In this document: piece after piece, positions 26,202-33,756 of the stretch
Layout: the number at the start of each line of letters is the position of its first letter
Numbering within the stretch: the stretch's first letter is position 1
Assembly (NCBI GenBank): GCA_028692055.1
Contig: JAQUYA010000006.1
Location: forward strand, 1-58,921
Source: Lachnospiraceae bacterium
GTDB taxonomy: Bacteria > Bacillota > Clostridia > Lachnospirales > Lachnospiraceae
Direction of reading: 5' to 3'
DNA: 58,921 nt
Position numbers and translations under genes: made by a program
The notes under the pieces: generated by a model
Database searches by the model: none
What the model was told of the DNA's origin: nothing
What the model saw: only the letters and a program-made list of their open reading frames with translations

Positions 26202-27392
26202 TTACTCTGTTAGGAATCTGCTTGTATCAGCACTCTCCGAGTCTCCATTAGTAACTGCCTGGAAGAAATCTTCTACATAGGTTGCTGTATTTTCTTTTGC
26301 GTCTTCAAAGTCATATGCAATTACATTGTCTGGATCAAGGCCGAATTGAGTAGCCTCTTCTGGTTGTTCTGCATTATCCAGTACCAGGAACTGATAGGAC
26401 TCATTTTCTTTTGCAATGTTTACACAATCCGGTGACAATGCGTATTCTACCCAAAGCTTTGCCGCATTCTCATGTTTACATCCTTTAAAAATTGCAGTAG
26501 CACCAACCTCAAAGCTCGTTCCAGAAGATGGAATTATTAAGTCAATATTGTCATAGCCTGCAAGAATTTGTGTAATACCATCATGTAAGAAGCCAACCCC
26601 AATGACACATTCTCCAGGTCCTACCATTTTAGATGGACCGGAGCCACTCTTTGTATACTGATATACATTCTTATCTAGTTCTTTAAAATATTCCATGGCT
26701 TCATCATGGCCCTTCATTTGAATCATTGTATTAATTACTAATTTGGCAGTACCTGCCGTCGATGGATTTGAAATTCCAATTAGACCTTTATATTCCGGTT
26801 TGATTAAATCATCCCAATCCTTCGGTTCTTCAAGACCAAGTCTTTCGATTTCCTCTTTATTAACCATAAATCCAAGGATACCTTTGTAAATGCCATACCA
26901 GTTACCATCTTTATCCTGATAATCTGCCGATAGTAAATGGGATGCATTTTGTGCTACATAAGGCTCTAACAAACCTGCAGCAACTGCTTCGTTATAAGGA
27001 TCTGTCGTTCCACCAAACCATACATCTCCTGAAGGATTTCCTGCCTCCTCTTCAATTTTTGTATATACCTCACCGGTGGATAAACGTTGATAATCTACCT
27101 GAATACCATACATTTCCTGAAATTTTTGGCATGCTGCGGATAGATATGCTTCTTCACAGGAACCATATACCGTTAATGTTCCGTCCTCTTTTGCTGCTGC
27201 GATTAATTCTTCCATAGAACCTGCGTCTGTGGTTGCGGAATCTGCTGCTTCCGTTGTCTCTGCAGCAGCTTCTGTAGTTTCTGTTGCTTCAGCCGGTGCT
27301 GTTTCAGTTGTAGAAGTTGTAGCGTTTCCACATGCCACCAATGACACTGTCATAGCTGCTGTTAAAATACTTGCAATAACTTTTTTATTCAT
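26202..27392 (-). CDS. AfuA/FbpA-type substrate-binding lipoprotein
   Basis: This 396-residue extracellular protein has a lipobox (SLVACG, Cys about 21), a Thr/Ala/Glu-rich linker (about 25-58) and a periplasmic-binding-protein type 2 domain (GTLTVYGSCEEAYLSAACQKFQEMYGIQVDYQRLSTGEVYTKI). The segment IGVGFLHDG followed 25 residues later by TSFEVGA recalls the His-Asp and Glu contacts I remember for the hexose-phosphate binder AfuA. I do not see the Tyr pair expected of ferric-binding FbpA. A sugar-phosphate or other organophosphate ligand is therefore as likely as iron (inference). The gene has an AGATGGGAG ribosome site preceded by a hairpin. Confidence 0.85.
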   Translation of the reverse strand: MNKKVIASILTAAMTVSLVACGNATTSTTETAPAEATETTEAAAETTEAADSATTDAGSMEELIAAAKEDGTLTVYGSCEEAYLSAACQKFQEMYGIQVDYQRLSTGEVYTKIEEEAGNPSGDVWFGGTTDPYNEAVAAGLLEPYVAQNASHLLSADYQDKDGNWYGIYKGILGFMVNKEEIERLGLEEPKDWDDLIKPEYKGLIGISNPSTAGTAKLVINTMIQMKGHDEAMEYFKELDKNVYQYTKSGSGPSKMVGPGECVIGVGFLHDGITQILAGYDNIDLIIPSSGTSFEVGATAIFKGCKHENAAKLWVEYALSPDCVNIAKENESYQFLVLDNAEQPEEATQFGLDPDNVIAYDFEDAKENTATYVEDFFQAVTNGDSESADTSRFLTE

Positions 27393-27398
27393 ACTTAG

Positions 27399-27422
27399 CT
27401 CCCATCTGCGACCTTTGGCCGC
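27399..27422 (-). repeat. Hairpin plus AGATGGGAG ribosome site before the binding-protein gene
   Basis: On the minus strand the stem GCGGCC-AAA-GGTCGC (27408-27422, one G-U pair) abuts AGATGGGAG (27399-27407). The start codon is 6 nt further on. It has the same architecture as the leaders of potD, the HAD gene and the GH13-like gene. Confidence 0.6.
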
Positions 27423-27620
27423 TTTTATTCCCTTTCATACGTCACATAGCTTTTTGCTATAGTTCTATTATATAGAATAAATGTCTAAAAAGTACACTGG
27501 ACAAAACGAATATAGTTTTAGTTATTCTGATATATTTACTATATATTTCATTAAGTATTCTATTTTTTTGTCACTATTGACCAATTTAAATTAAATATTC
27601 CTATTCGATTGCAAAAAAAT

Positions 27621-27644
27621 ATCTCAGGAGCTATGCCCTGAGAT
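27621..27644 (-). terminator. Terminator of the two-component operon
   Basis: The ATCTCAGG / CCTGAGAT stem with an 8-nt loop is followed on the minus strand by ATTTTTTTGC. It lies 25 nt after the response-regulator stop and separates it from the binding-protein gene. Confidence 0.78.
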
Positions 27645-27668
27645 TTCATTTATTTATTTGTTCGTTTA

Positions 27669-28427
27669 TTAATTTCTATACCTATCCTGATATTCCGACG
27701 GAGAAACTCCTACATATTTTTTAAATGTATTACTGAAATAGGTGATATCCCGGTATCCTACCAATTCTGCAATCTCATACACCTTATGCTTATAATCTTT
27801 CAGCAAATTCATTGCGGCCCGTATACGGCAGTTTGTCACATAGGTCATCAGGGTAAAATCCGTTTCCTTGCGAAACAAATGTCCCAAATGTCCTTCACTG
27901 ATGCCAAGACTTTCCGCTACATTTTTCACTGAAATATCTGTACTTGCATAGTGCGAATCTATATATTCCATCGCATCCATAATATATTTGCTTTTCTCAC
28001 CTTTTTTCAACTGTAACTCCGGCATTTGATTGTTCTGTACTTCTTCTGATTTTTTCTGATTTCTAGTAAGTATCTTTTTTATGGTATCTTCCAGTTGTCC
28101 GTCTTCAAAGGGCTTTAACAAATAGTCTGCCGCCTGCACTTTAATTGCCTGCTGGGCATATGCAAAATCATCATAAGCCGTGAGAAAAATAACAAAGGGA
28201 TGTAGTTCCTTCTGTTCTACTCTCTCAATCATTTCAAGTCCTGTCATTCTTGGCATTTTAATATCGGTAATCACAAAATCCGGATTATATTTACAAATCA
28301 CTTCATACCCTTCCTCACCATTACCAGCTTCCCCCACCACGACACAATCCGCCTCATTCCAGTTCGTTTCTAAGATAATTCCCTGTCGTACCAGTTTTTC
28401 ATCTTCAACCACTACTACTTTATACAT
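27669..28427 (-). CDS. AraC-type response regulator (YesN-like)
   Basis: This 252-residue cytoplasmic regulator has an N-terminal REC domain (VVVVEDEKLVRQGI; phospho-acceptor Asp in DFVITDIKMPRMTG, about 55; Lys in LLKPF) and a C-terminal AraC double HTH (about 150-250; VAESLGISEGHLGHLFRKE and EIAELVGYRDITYFSNTFKKYVGVSPSEYQDRYR). The start at 28427 (MYKVVVVEDE) overlaps the kinase stop, in keeping with coupled translation. An upstream in-frame start at 28505 would add 26 residues read from kinase coding sequence. It likely activates the adjacent importer genes. Confidence 0.93.
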   Translation of the reverse strand: MYKVVVVEDEKLVRQGIILETNWNEADCVVVGEAGNGEEGYEVICKYNPDFVITDIKMPRMTGLEMIERVEQKELHPFVIFLTAYDDFAYAQQAIKVQAADYLLKPFEDGQLEDTIKKILTRNQKKSEEVQNNQMPELQLKKGEKSKYIMDAMEYIDSHYASTDISVKNVAESLGISEGHLGHLFRKETDFTLMTYVTNCRIRAAMNLLKDYKHKVYEIAELVGYRDITYFSNTFKKYVGVSPSEYQDRYRN

Positions 28428-30186
28428 ATTTCTTTGGCACCAACACAACAACCGTTGTTCCTTCCCCTTCTCTTGCATATGCCTGCAAGCCATATGCTTC
28501 TCCATAGTTCAATTTTATAATTGCATTTACATTATAATAACCAATACTATTTTTTGTTTGCTCTGTATGTTTGTTTTCCCTTACATTTTGATTTAATTCT
28601 GTTACTTTTTCTTCTGACATTCCCTTTCCATTATCTTTCACCTGAATCTGTAAATCCTCATTTTCTGTTTCACAGACAGAAATAGAAATTATTCCATTCT
28701 CACTTTCGGATAATCCATGTATAATAGAATTTTCAACCAATGGCTGCAAAATCAATTTTGGTACCAGACAATCCTCATACCCTTTCGGTAGTTCAAAATC
28801 AAACTGAAATTTATCTTCAAACCGAATTTTTTGTATTTCTATGTATGCAGACACTATTTTCATCTCTTCTGAAAGTCGTATCATAGGACCTGCCGAAATG
28901 CTCATACGTAATATCTGCGCCAAGCTGGAGGACAATGTCGCTACCTTCGGTATCTGGTTTGCCTTACCAAGCCATTTTAAGGTATCCAGTGTATTGTATA
29001 GAAAATGCGGATTTAATTGCGCCTGCAGCATCTTGATATTCGCTTCGCTTAATTCCCGTTCCCTTTGTAAAAGGCTCTCCATATTCTCTGTCATATGTTC
29101 TGACATCACGTTGAAGTTCATCGCTAATTGTCCAAATTCGTCTTCACTCAGAACCTCTAACTTTACTTCAAAATTTCCCTTCTGAATTTCCTTTAATGCC
29201 GCCTGCATTCCCTTTAACGGACGATAAAAATAATTGCTGAAATAAGCAGATAACAGAATGCATAACAGGATACCTGCGATTCCCGTTGATATTACTATGG
29301 TTCCCGCCATTTTACGCATTGATTTCAAGGATGCTACCGGCTGTTGATAGAACACATGAAACTTATTATCCTTTGTGTTTCCAGCATAAAAGGAATAATT
29401 GCCATCCAGGCTTTCATACTGCACTTCCGTTTGTATCTTCTCTTCACCCGAAAACACTCTCCAGGCATTTAAAATTTCATTCTCGTCATAGTGTTGTTCA
29501 GAACAAAATACAACCTTACGGAAATCATCCATGACATAGATGATACCGCGTTTTTCTTTCCCAACACTTTTCAAAATCTCATCAAAATGAGCACTATTTA
29601 CATTCGCAACAACAAAACCTAATGGTCTGTCATTGTGGTCATGCACCATCATTGCCATACGCAAAAATTCTTCTTTTTCCTGTCCATGATAAATACGCGC
29701 ATTCCGAATAATGCATTGCGTTGGGTATTGCAGGGCTTCATAAAGTGCACCATAATCCGTTGGCAGCTTCTCTTTGATATAATCATTGCTGGATACCGAA
29801 GAATGCAGTTTACCATCAATATCATAGATCGAAAAGTTTGCAAGATTTCCGTAACGTGTCGTAATGGAATAAACTGCACGGTATGCCTTATAATCATTGA
29901 TACCATAGTGATTCTGCAAACTTTCAATAATATCAGCATCAAATTTCAAATCTTCCATCGCTGTCTTTATGTTATGAAATTCCACTTCTAAAGAAGTGGT
30001 TGCCGCCTCTATGGTTACTTCAGCTTCCTCTTTTAGGTTATTCCGATAAGACATATTAAATATTTGTATCATCAGTAAATAACCCAGAAGCATAGGAACA
30101 ATTGCTACTGCCAGTGTTCCTATTAATATTTTTTTTCTAACGGAATAATCCCGAAATCGTTTCCTCATATGCATACCAGTTTTCAC
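28420..30186 (-). CDS. YesM-like sensor histidine kinase
   Basis: This membrane kinase of about 588 residues has an N-terminal helix (IGTLAVAIVPMLLGYLLMIQI), an extracellular sensor of about 230 residues, a second helix (GTIVISTGIAGILLCILLSAYF, about 290), a HAMP linker, a His_kinase domain with the phospho-acceptor in QLNPHFLYNTLDTL (about 383-396), and a HATPase (VENSIIHG; DNGKGMSEE). This is the YesM/LytS class. The GTG at 30186 overlaps the degV stop (TAGTG); ATGs 12 and 18 nt further in are alternatives. With the AraC-type regulator it forms a YesMN pair that probably senses the importer's substrate. Confidence 0.92.
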   Translation of the reverse strand: MKTGMHMRKRFRDYSVRKKILIGTLAVAIVPMLLGYLLMIQIFNMSYRNNLKEEAEVTIEAATTSLEVEFHNIKTAMEDLKFDADIIESLQNHYGINDYKAYRAVYSITTRYGNLANFSIYDIDGKLHSSVSSNDYIKEKLPTDYGALYEALQYPTQCIIRNARIYHGQEKEEFLRMAMMVHDHNDRPLGFVVANVNSAHFDEILKSVGKEKRGIIYVMDDFRKVVFCSEQHYDENEILNAWRVFSGEEKIQTEVQYESLDGNYSFYAGNTKDNKFHVFYQQPVASLKSMRKMAGTIVISTGIAGILLCILLSAYFSNYFYRPLKGMQAALKEIQKGNFEVKLEVLSEDEFGQLAMNFNVMSEHMTENMESLLQRERELSEANIKMLQAQLNPHFLYNTLDTLKWLGKANQIPKVATLSSSLAQILRMSISAGPMIRLSEEMKIVSAYIEIQKIRFEDKFQFDFELPKGYEDCLVPKLILQPLVENSIIHGLSESENGIISISVCETENEDLQIQVKDNGKGMSEEKVTELNQNVRENKHTEQTKNSIGYYNVNAIIKLNYGEAYGLQAYAREGEGTTVVVLVPKKYV

Positions 30187-31058
30187 TATCTGGACTCACC
30201 CATAAAGAATAAAGCAATCGTACCTGGACCGGAATGAGTTCCAATCGTAGGTCCGATATGATTAATCAGAAAGCTCTCTATTCCAAATCTTGCTTTTATA
30301 TCCTCTGCTACAAGTTTGGCATCTTCAATGGCATCTCCATGGCTGATAAAAACCATATCCTGTTTGTTTTCTTCCAGATAGGAACCCATTTTTTCTTCCA
30401 TATAGTCTACCAGAGAATGCAATGATTTCTTACGTCCCCGTACTTTACTCATCGGAATTAAATGACCCTCTGAGTCAACGTGTAATATAGGCTTGATATT
30501 TGCCATGGTTCCAAGTATAGCGGTTGTCTTGCTGACACGCCCGCCACGATACAGATGATTCAGATCATCTACCGTAAATACATGCGCAAAATTCTGTCTG
30601 TGAATTTCCAGATAATTCGCTATTTCCTCCATGGATTTCCCAGCCTCTTTCATTTTAACCGCTTTATGTACAAATAATCCTTCTCCCATAGATGCCGCCA
30701 AAGAATCAATTACAATAATATTGCAATCCTGTTCCTCCATAAGTTCCTCTGCCGCCATTCTTATGTTGTTATAGCTTCCGCTGAGTCCTGATGAAAAACT
30801 AAGGCATAAAATATTCCTGCATGTTTTTACATATTGTTCTAAATAATTTCTTGCCTCCAATGGATTAATCTGTGAAGTAGAGGGCATTTTACCTGCCCTC
30901 ATTGCTTCATAAAATTCTTTATAATCCATATCGGTTTCTTCATTATAGGTAACACCATCTAATGTATAAGGGAAAAACATCATACTCAAATCATGTTCTC
31001 TTGCATAAGCTTCTGGTAAATCAGTATTAGTATCTGTAACAATCCTAAATTCTTCCAT
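30186..31058 (-). CDS. DegV family fatty-acid-binding protein
   Basis: This 290-residue two-domain protein has the N-terminal DegV motif FRIVTDTNTDLPEAYA, the PSTSQINP loop (about 59-66), FSSGLSGSYNN (about 88-98) and the C-terminal IGPTIGTHSGPGTIALFF. DegV/FakB proteins bind a fatty acid and present it to a FakA kinase; no fakA is present here. The stop overlaps the kinase start, so it is translationally coupled to the two-component system, an unusual partnership. AGGAG precedes the ATG. Confidence 0.9.
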   Translation of the reverse strand: MEEFRIVTDTNTDLPEAYAREHDLSMMFFPYTLDGVTYNEETDMDYKEFYEAMRAGKMPSTSQINPLEARNYLEQYVKTCRNILCLSFSSGLSGSYNNIRMAAEELMEEQDCNIIVIDSLAASMGEGLFVHKAVKMKEAGKSMEEIANYLEIHRQNFAHVFTVDDLNHLYRGGRVSKTTAILGTMANIKPILHVDSEGHLIPMSKVRGRKKSLHSLVDYMEEKMGSYLEENKQDMVFISHGDAIEDAKLVAEDIKARFGIESFLINHIGPTIGTHSGPGTIALFFMGESR

Positions 31059-31133
31059 CCCTACTCCTGCCTTTCACACTTTTATAGTAATAGTAGCACA
31101 AAAATTCTTTTCTGACTATAAACTATTTGTTCC

Positions 31134-32591
31134 CTATTCCTTTGACTCAGGCAGCCTCAGACGAAATAGTCTTTTGCATAACTGTTTTAGATTGAATGGC
31201 AATAGGGGATAAATATAACTTTTCTTGGATACCGTTCTATTGGTTGCAATTGCAGTTATCAGAATCAGTATACCTGTGATATAACCCCATACTCCAAAGC
31301 AGGCGGTTAAAATTAGGGTAATGATACGCATAAATTTAATAGCATAGCCAAGTTCGTAATTCGCCTGTGTATAATTGGCAATTGCTACGAAGGCCATATA
31401 CAGCATGACTTCCGCATTGAACCAGCCACTTTTTACGGAGAATTCACCGAGCACCAGTGCTGCCATGACACTTAGGGGCGTGCTTAACATACTGGGTGTA
31501 TTAATTGCCGCAAGACGCAAGCCATCGATAGCGATTTCCAATGCTAAAAACTGCCATAGTAAGGGAATATTCATGGTTTCCTTTACCTTGATAAAAGCAA
31601 GCGCCTCTGGTACCCATTCTGGATTTTGCATAAACAGTAAAAAGGTAGGTGTTAAAATATACGTTAAAATAGAAATAAAAAAACGTGTCAAACGCAGATA
31701 ACTGCCTGTAATTGGTGGAAAATAGTAATCATCTGCTTCTTCCACAATATCAAAAATGGAAGTTGGTGCAATCATGGCAGAGGGGGAATTGTCCACCAAT
31801 AATACAATGCTTCCTTCTAATACCTGCGCAGAGGCTGTATCCGGACGTTCTGTGAATTTAAACTTTGGAAACGGATTATACCACTTCCTTTTATACAGGC
31901 ATTCTGCCAGACTTTCCTGATTCATGGTCAATGCATCTACTTTTATCTCATTGATTCTGCGTTTTACCACATCCAGAAATTCATGATCCACACGGGAGTC
32001 CATATAGCAGATAGCAATATCTGTCTTGGAGCTGACTCCTGCATTCAGCATTTCTATTCGTAAATCTGTACTTCTAATTCTTCTTCTGATAAGTGCGGTA
32101 TTAAATATGACCGTTTCCACAAAACCATCTTTGGATCCCCGCAATGCCTTATCCTTCTCTGGTTCTGTTACCGTTCTTGCCGGATAGGTTCTGGAATCAA
32201 TTAGAATACATGCATCAAAACCATCTATAAATAGTGCAAACACACCACATAAAATGTTATAAACAATTTTTTCCCATTCTTTTTCCGTGCTTACCTCTAC
32301 ATAGGGTACATATTGCCGCAGCATAGCTGTTACATCTTCCGGCATGTCTTCTTTCGTAATCCCCATAAATAACTGCAATAGTTTCTGCATCAATTCATCT
32401 TTACAAAATCCGTCTATAAAATACATACTGGATTGTTTTTGTCCAACTAAAATATCACGATACAGCAAATCAAAATTGATACCTATTTTCAATTTTTCAT
32501 TTAGAAATGCCGTATCTTTTTCAATCGAACCTGACATTTCTTTTTCTTTATATTCTGTATCGTCCCGACTAAACTTATTTTGATTGCCCAT
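31134..32591 (-). CDS. GerA/SpoVAF-type spore germination protein
   Basis: This 485-residue protein has a soluble N-terminal half (about 1-285; TDIAICYMDSRVDHEFLDVVKRRINEIKVDALTMNQESLAE) and a membrane half with about four or five helices starting after ADDYYFPPITGSYLRLTRFF. Landmarks are GSIVLLVDNSPSAMIAP and PEALAFIKVKETMNIPLLWQFLALEIAIDGLRLAAINTPSMLSTPLS. These place it in the GerA A-subunit/SpoVAF family of the spore inner membrane. No B or C germinant-receptor subunit genes and no spoVA genes are beside it, so it is an orphan. GAGAAGGAG lies upstream of the ATG. Its neighbours are dut and degV. Confidence 0.86.
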   Translation of the reverse strand: MGNQNKFSRDDTEYKEKEMSGSIEKDTAFLNEKLKIGINFDLLYRDILVGQKQSSMYFIDGFCKDELMQKLLQLFMGITKEDMPEDVTAMLRQYVPYVEVSTEKEWEKIVYNILCGVFALFIDGFDACILIDSRTYPARTVTEPEKDKALRGSKDGFVETVIFNTALIRRRIRSTDLRIEMLNAGVSSKTDIAICYMDSRVDHEFLDVVKRRINEIKVDALTMNQESLAECLYKRKWYNPFPKFKFTERPDTASAQVLEGSIVLLVDNSPSAMIAPTSIFDIVEEADDYYFPPITGSYLRLTRFFISILTYILTPTFLLFMQNPEWVPEALAFIKVKETMNIPLLWQFLALEIAIDGLRLAAINTPSMLSTPLSVMAALVLGEFSVKSGWFNAEVMLYMAFVAIANYTQANYELGYAIKFMRIITLILTACFGVWGYITGILILITAIATNRTVSKKSYIYPLLPFNLKQLCKRLFRLRLPESKE

Positions 32592-32652
32592 ACAAAAACT
32601 CCTTCTCTGGCATTTTCTAATTATCTTGCCAAAAAGGGAGTTCTTTTATTCA

Positions 32653-33168
32653 TCATTTATTATTTGTAGTACTGCCAAACCCACCATTTCGAATTGCTGT
32701 GGCATTGTCATCTGTCGTAATTCCATATTCCACAAAAATACCCTGCATAAAACCTGAGCCGGCGTCCAGTTTCAACACTTTGTCTTCATTGGAATCATTT
32801 GTTATTTTTGCAAAAATATGTCCTTCATTATCCGAATAGAAATAATCACTGTCAATGATACCAACCGTATTATTAAGCTGTAATCTGTATTTAAAACCAA
32901 GACCACTTCTCGGATACAATTTTAATACCCAGTTGTCTTCCATTTCCACACGAATTCCGGTAGGTATTTTTATCGTTTCCCCCGGATATAGCAAAACTGC
33001 AAACGGGGTATAGAAATCATATCCCGCACTTCCGCTGGTTGCACGTTCCGGCAATTGTATGTGCTTGTAGATGGATATTACATTGTCAATTTCTTCTGGA
33101 TTAGAATCTGCCAGTCCTTTTTGAAATTCTTCAAAACTTACCTTATGAAATTTTGCTATTCTCTGCAT
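32653..33168 (-). CDS. dut: dUTP diphosphatase (dUTPase)
   Basis: This 171-residue trimeric-type dUTPase hydrolyses dUTP to dUMP. All five motifs are visible: SAGYDFYT (I), PRSGLGFK (II), GIIDSDYF (III), GSGFMQGIFVEYG (IV) and RNGGFGSTT (V). There is an extended N-terminus of about 45 residues before motif I. GAAAAGAGG lies upstream. It follows nrdG by 20 nt, so dNTP synthesis and dUTP sanitation share an operon. Confidence 0.93.
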   Translation of the reverse strand: MQRIAKFHKVSFEEFQKGLADSNPEEIDNVISIYKHIQLPERATSGSAGYDFYTPFAVLLYPGETIKIPTGIRVEMEDNWVLKLYPRSGLGFKYRLQLNNTVGIIDSDYFYSDNEGHIFAKITNDSNEDKVLKLDAGSGFMQGIFVEYGITTDDNATAIRNGGFGSTTNNK

Positions 33169-33188
33169 ATACAGTATCCTCTTTTCTT

Positions 33189-33713
33189 CTATTTACTGAC
33201 CACAGTATCGTAATCTCCACAATGTAGAATTGGTTTCGTTTTATCCTCTTTGGCAAGTGTCGCCTTTACATCGATAACACGCTGATTCCTGCTTCCCTTC
33301 CAGCGAAGCTTTTTGTCTAATTTATCCACTTCAAATTCTCCGTCAACCAATACATCAATATAGAGCATAATTGCATCTTCATAGATTTCTTCCCAGCAAA
33401 AACCGGTATACAGCCATATGGTTTTTGCTGGATATTTTTCCTTTATTTCATGTGCAAATTCTCTAATATCCACCCGATTTCCACTATATAATGGATCCCC
33501 TCCCGAAAGAGTAATTCCTGAAATATAATCCTTATCAAGCTGTTCAAATATCTCCTTTTTCGCACTTTCATCAAAAGGCAAACCTACATTTGGATCCCAG
33601 GTAATTGGATTTTGACATTCCTTACAGCAATGGTCACACCCCGACACCCAAAGGACAACGCGTAATCCATCTCCATTCAGCATATCGTCATGCGTTATAT
33701 TATGATATCTCAT
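33189..33713 (-). CDS. nrdG: Anaerobic ribonucleotide reductase activating protein NrdG
   Basis: This 174-residue radical SAM enzyme has the CX3CX2C motif in SGCDHCCKECQNP (about residues 25-35) that binds the 4Fe-4S cluster, then TLSGGDPLY and WLYTGFCWEE. It installs the glycyl radical on NrdD using SAM and an electron donor. It lies immediately downstream of nrdD, 43 nt between coding regions, the standard nrdDG order. Confidence 0.95.
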   Translation of the reverse strand: MRYHNITHDDMLNGDGLRVVLWVSGCDHCCKECQNPITWDPNVGLPFDESAKKEIFEQLDKDYISGITLSGGDPLYSGNRVDIREFAHEIKEKYPAKTIWLYTGFCWEEIYEDAIMLYIDVLVDGEFEVDKLDKKLRWKGSRNQRVIDVKATLAKEDKTKPILHCGDYDTVVSK

Positions 33714-33756
33714 TTTAATCGATTCCTTTTCTCTACAATTCTCAGATAATGCTGTT

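Noticed and set aside
23312-27392. Calling the importer an Fe(III) transporter with certainty
   Set aside because: The ATPase and permease are shared by iron, phosphonate, polyamine and hexose-phosphate importers, and the binding protein lacks an obvious ferric Tyr pair. I kept the substrate open.
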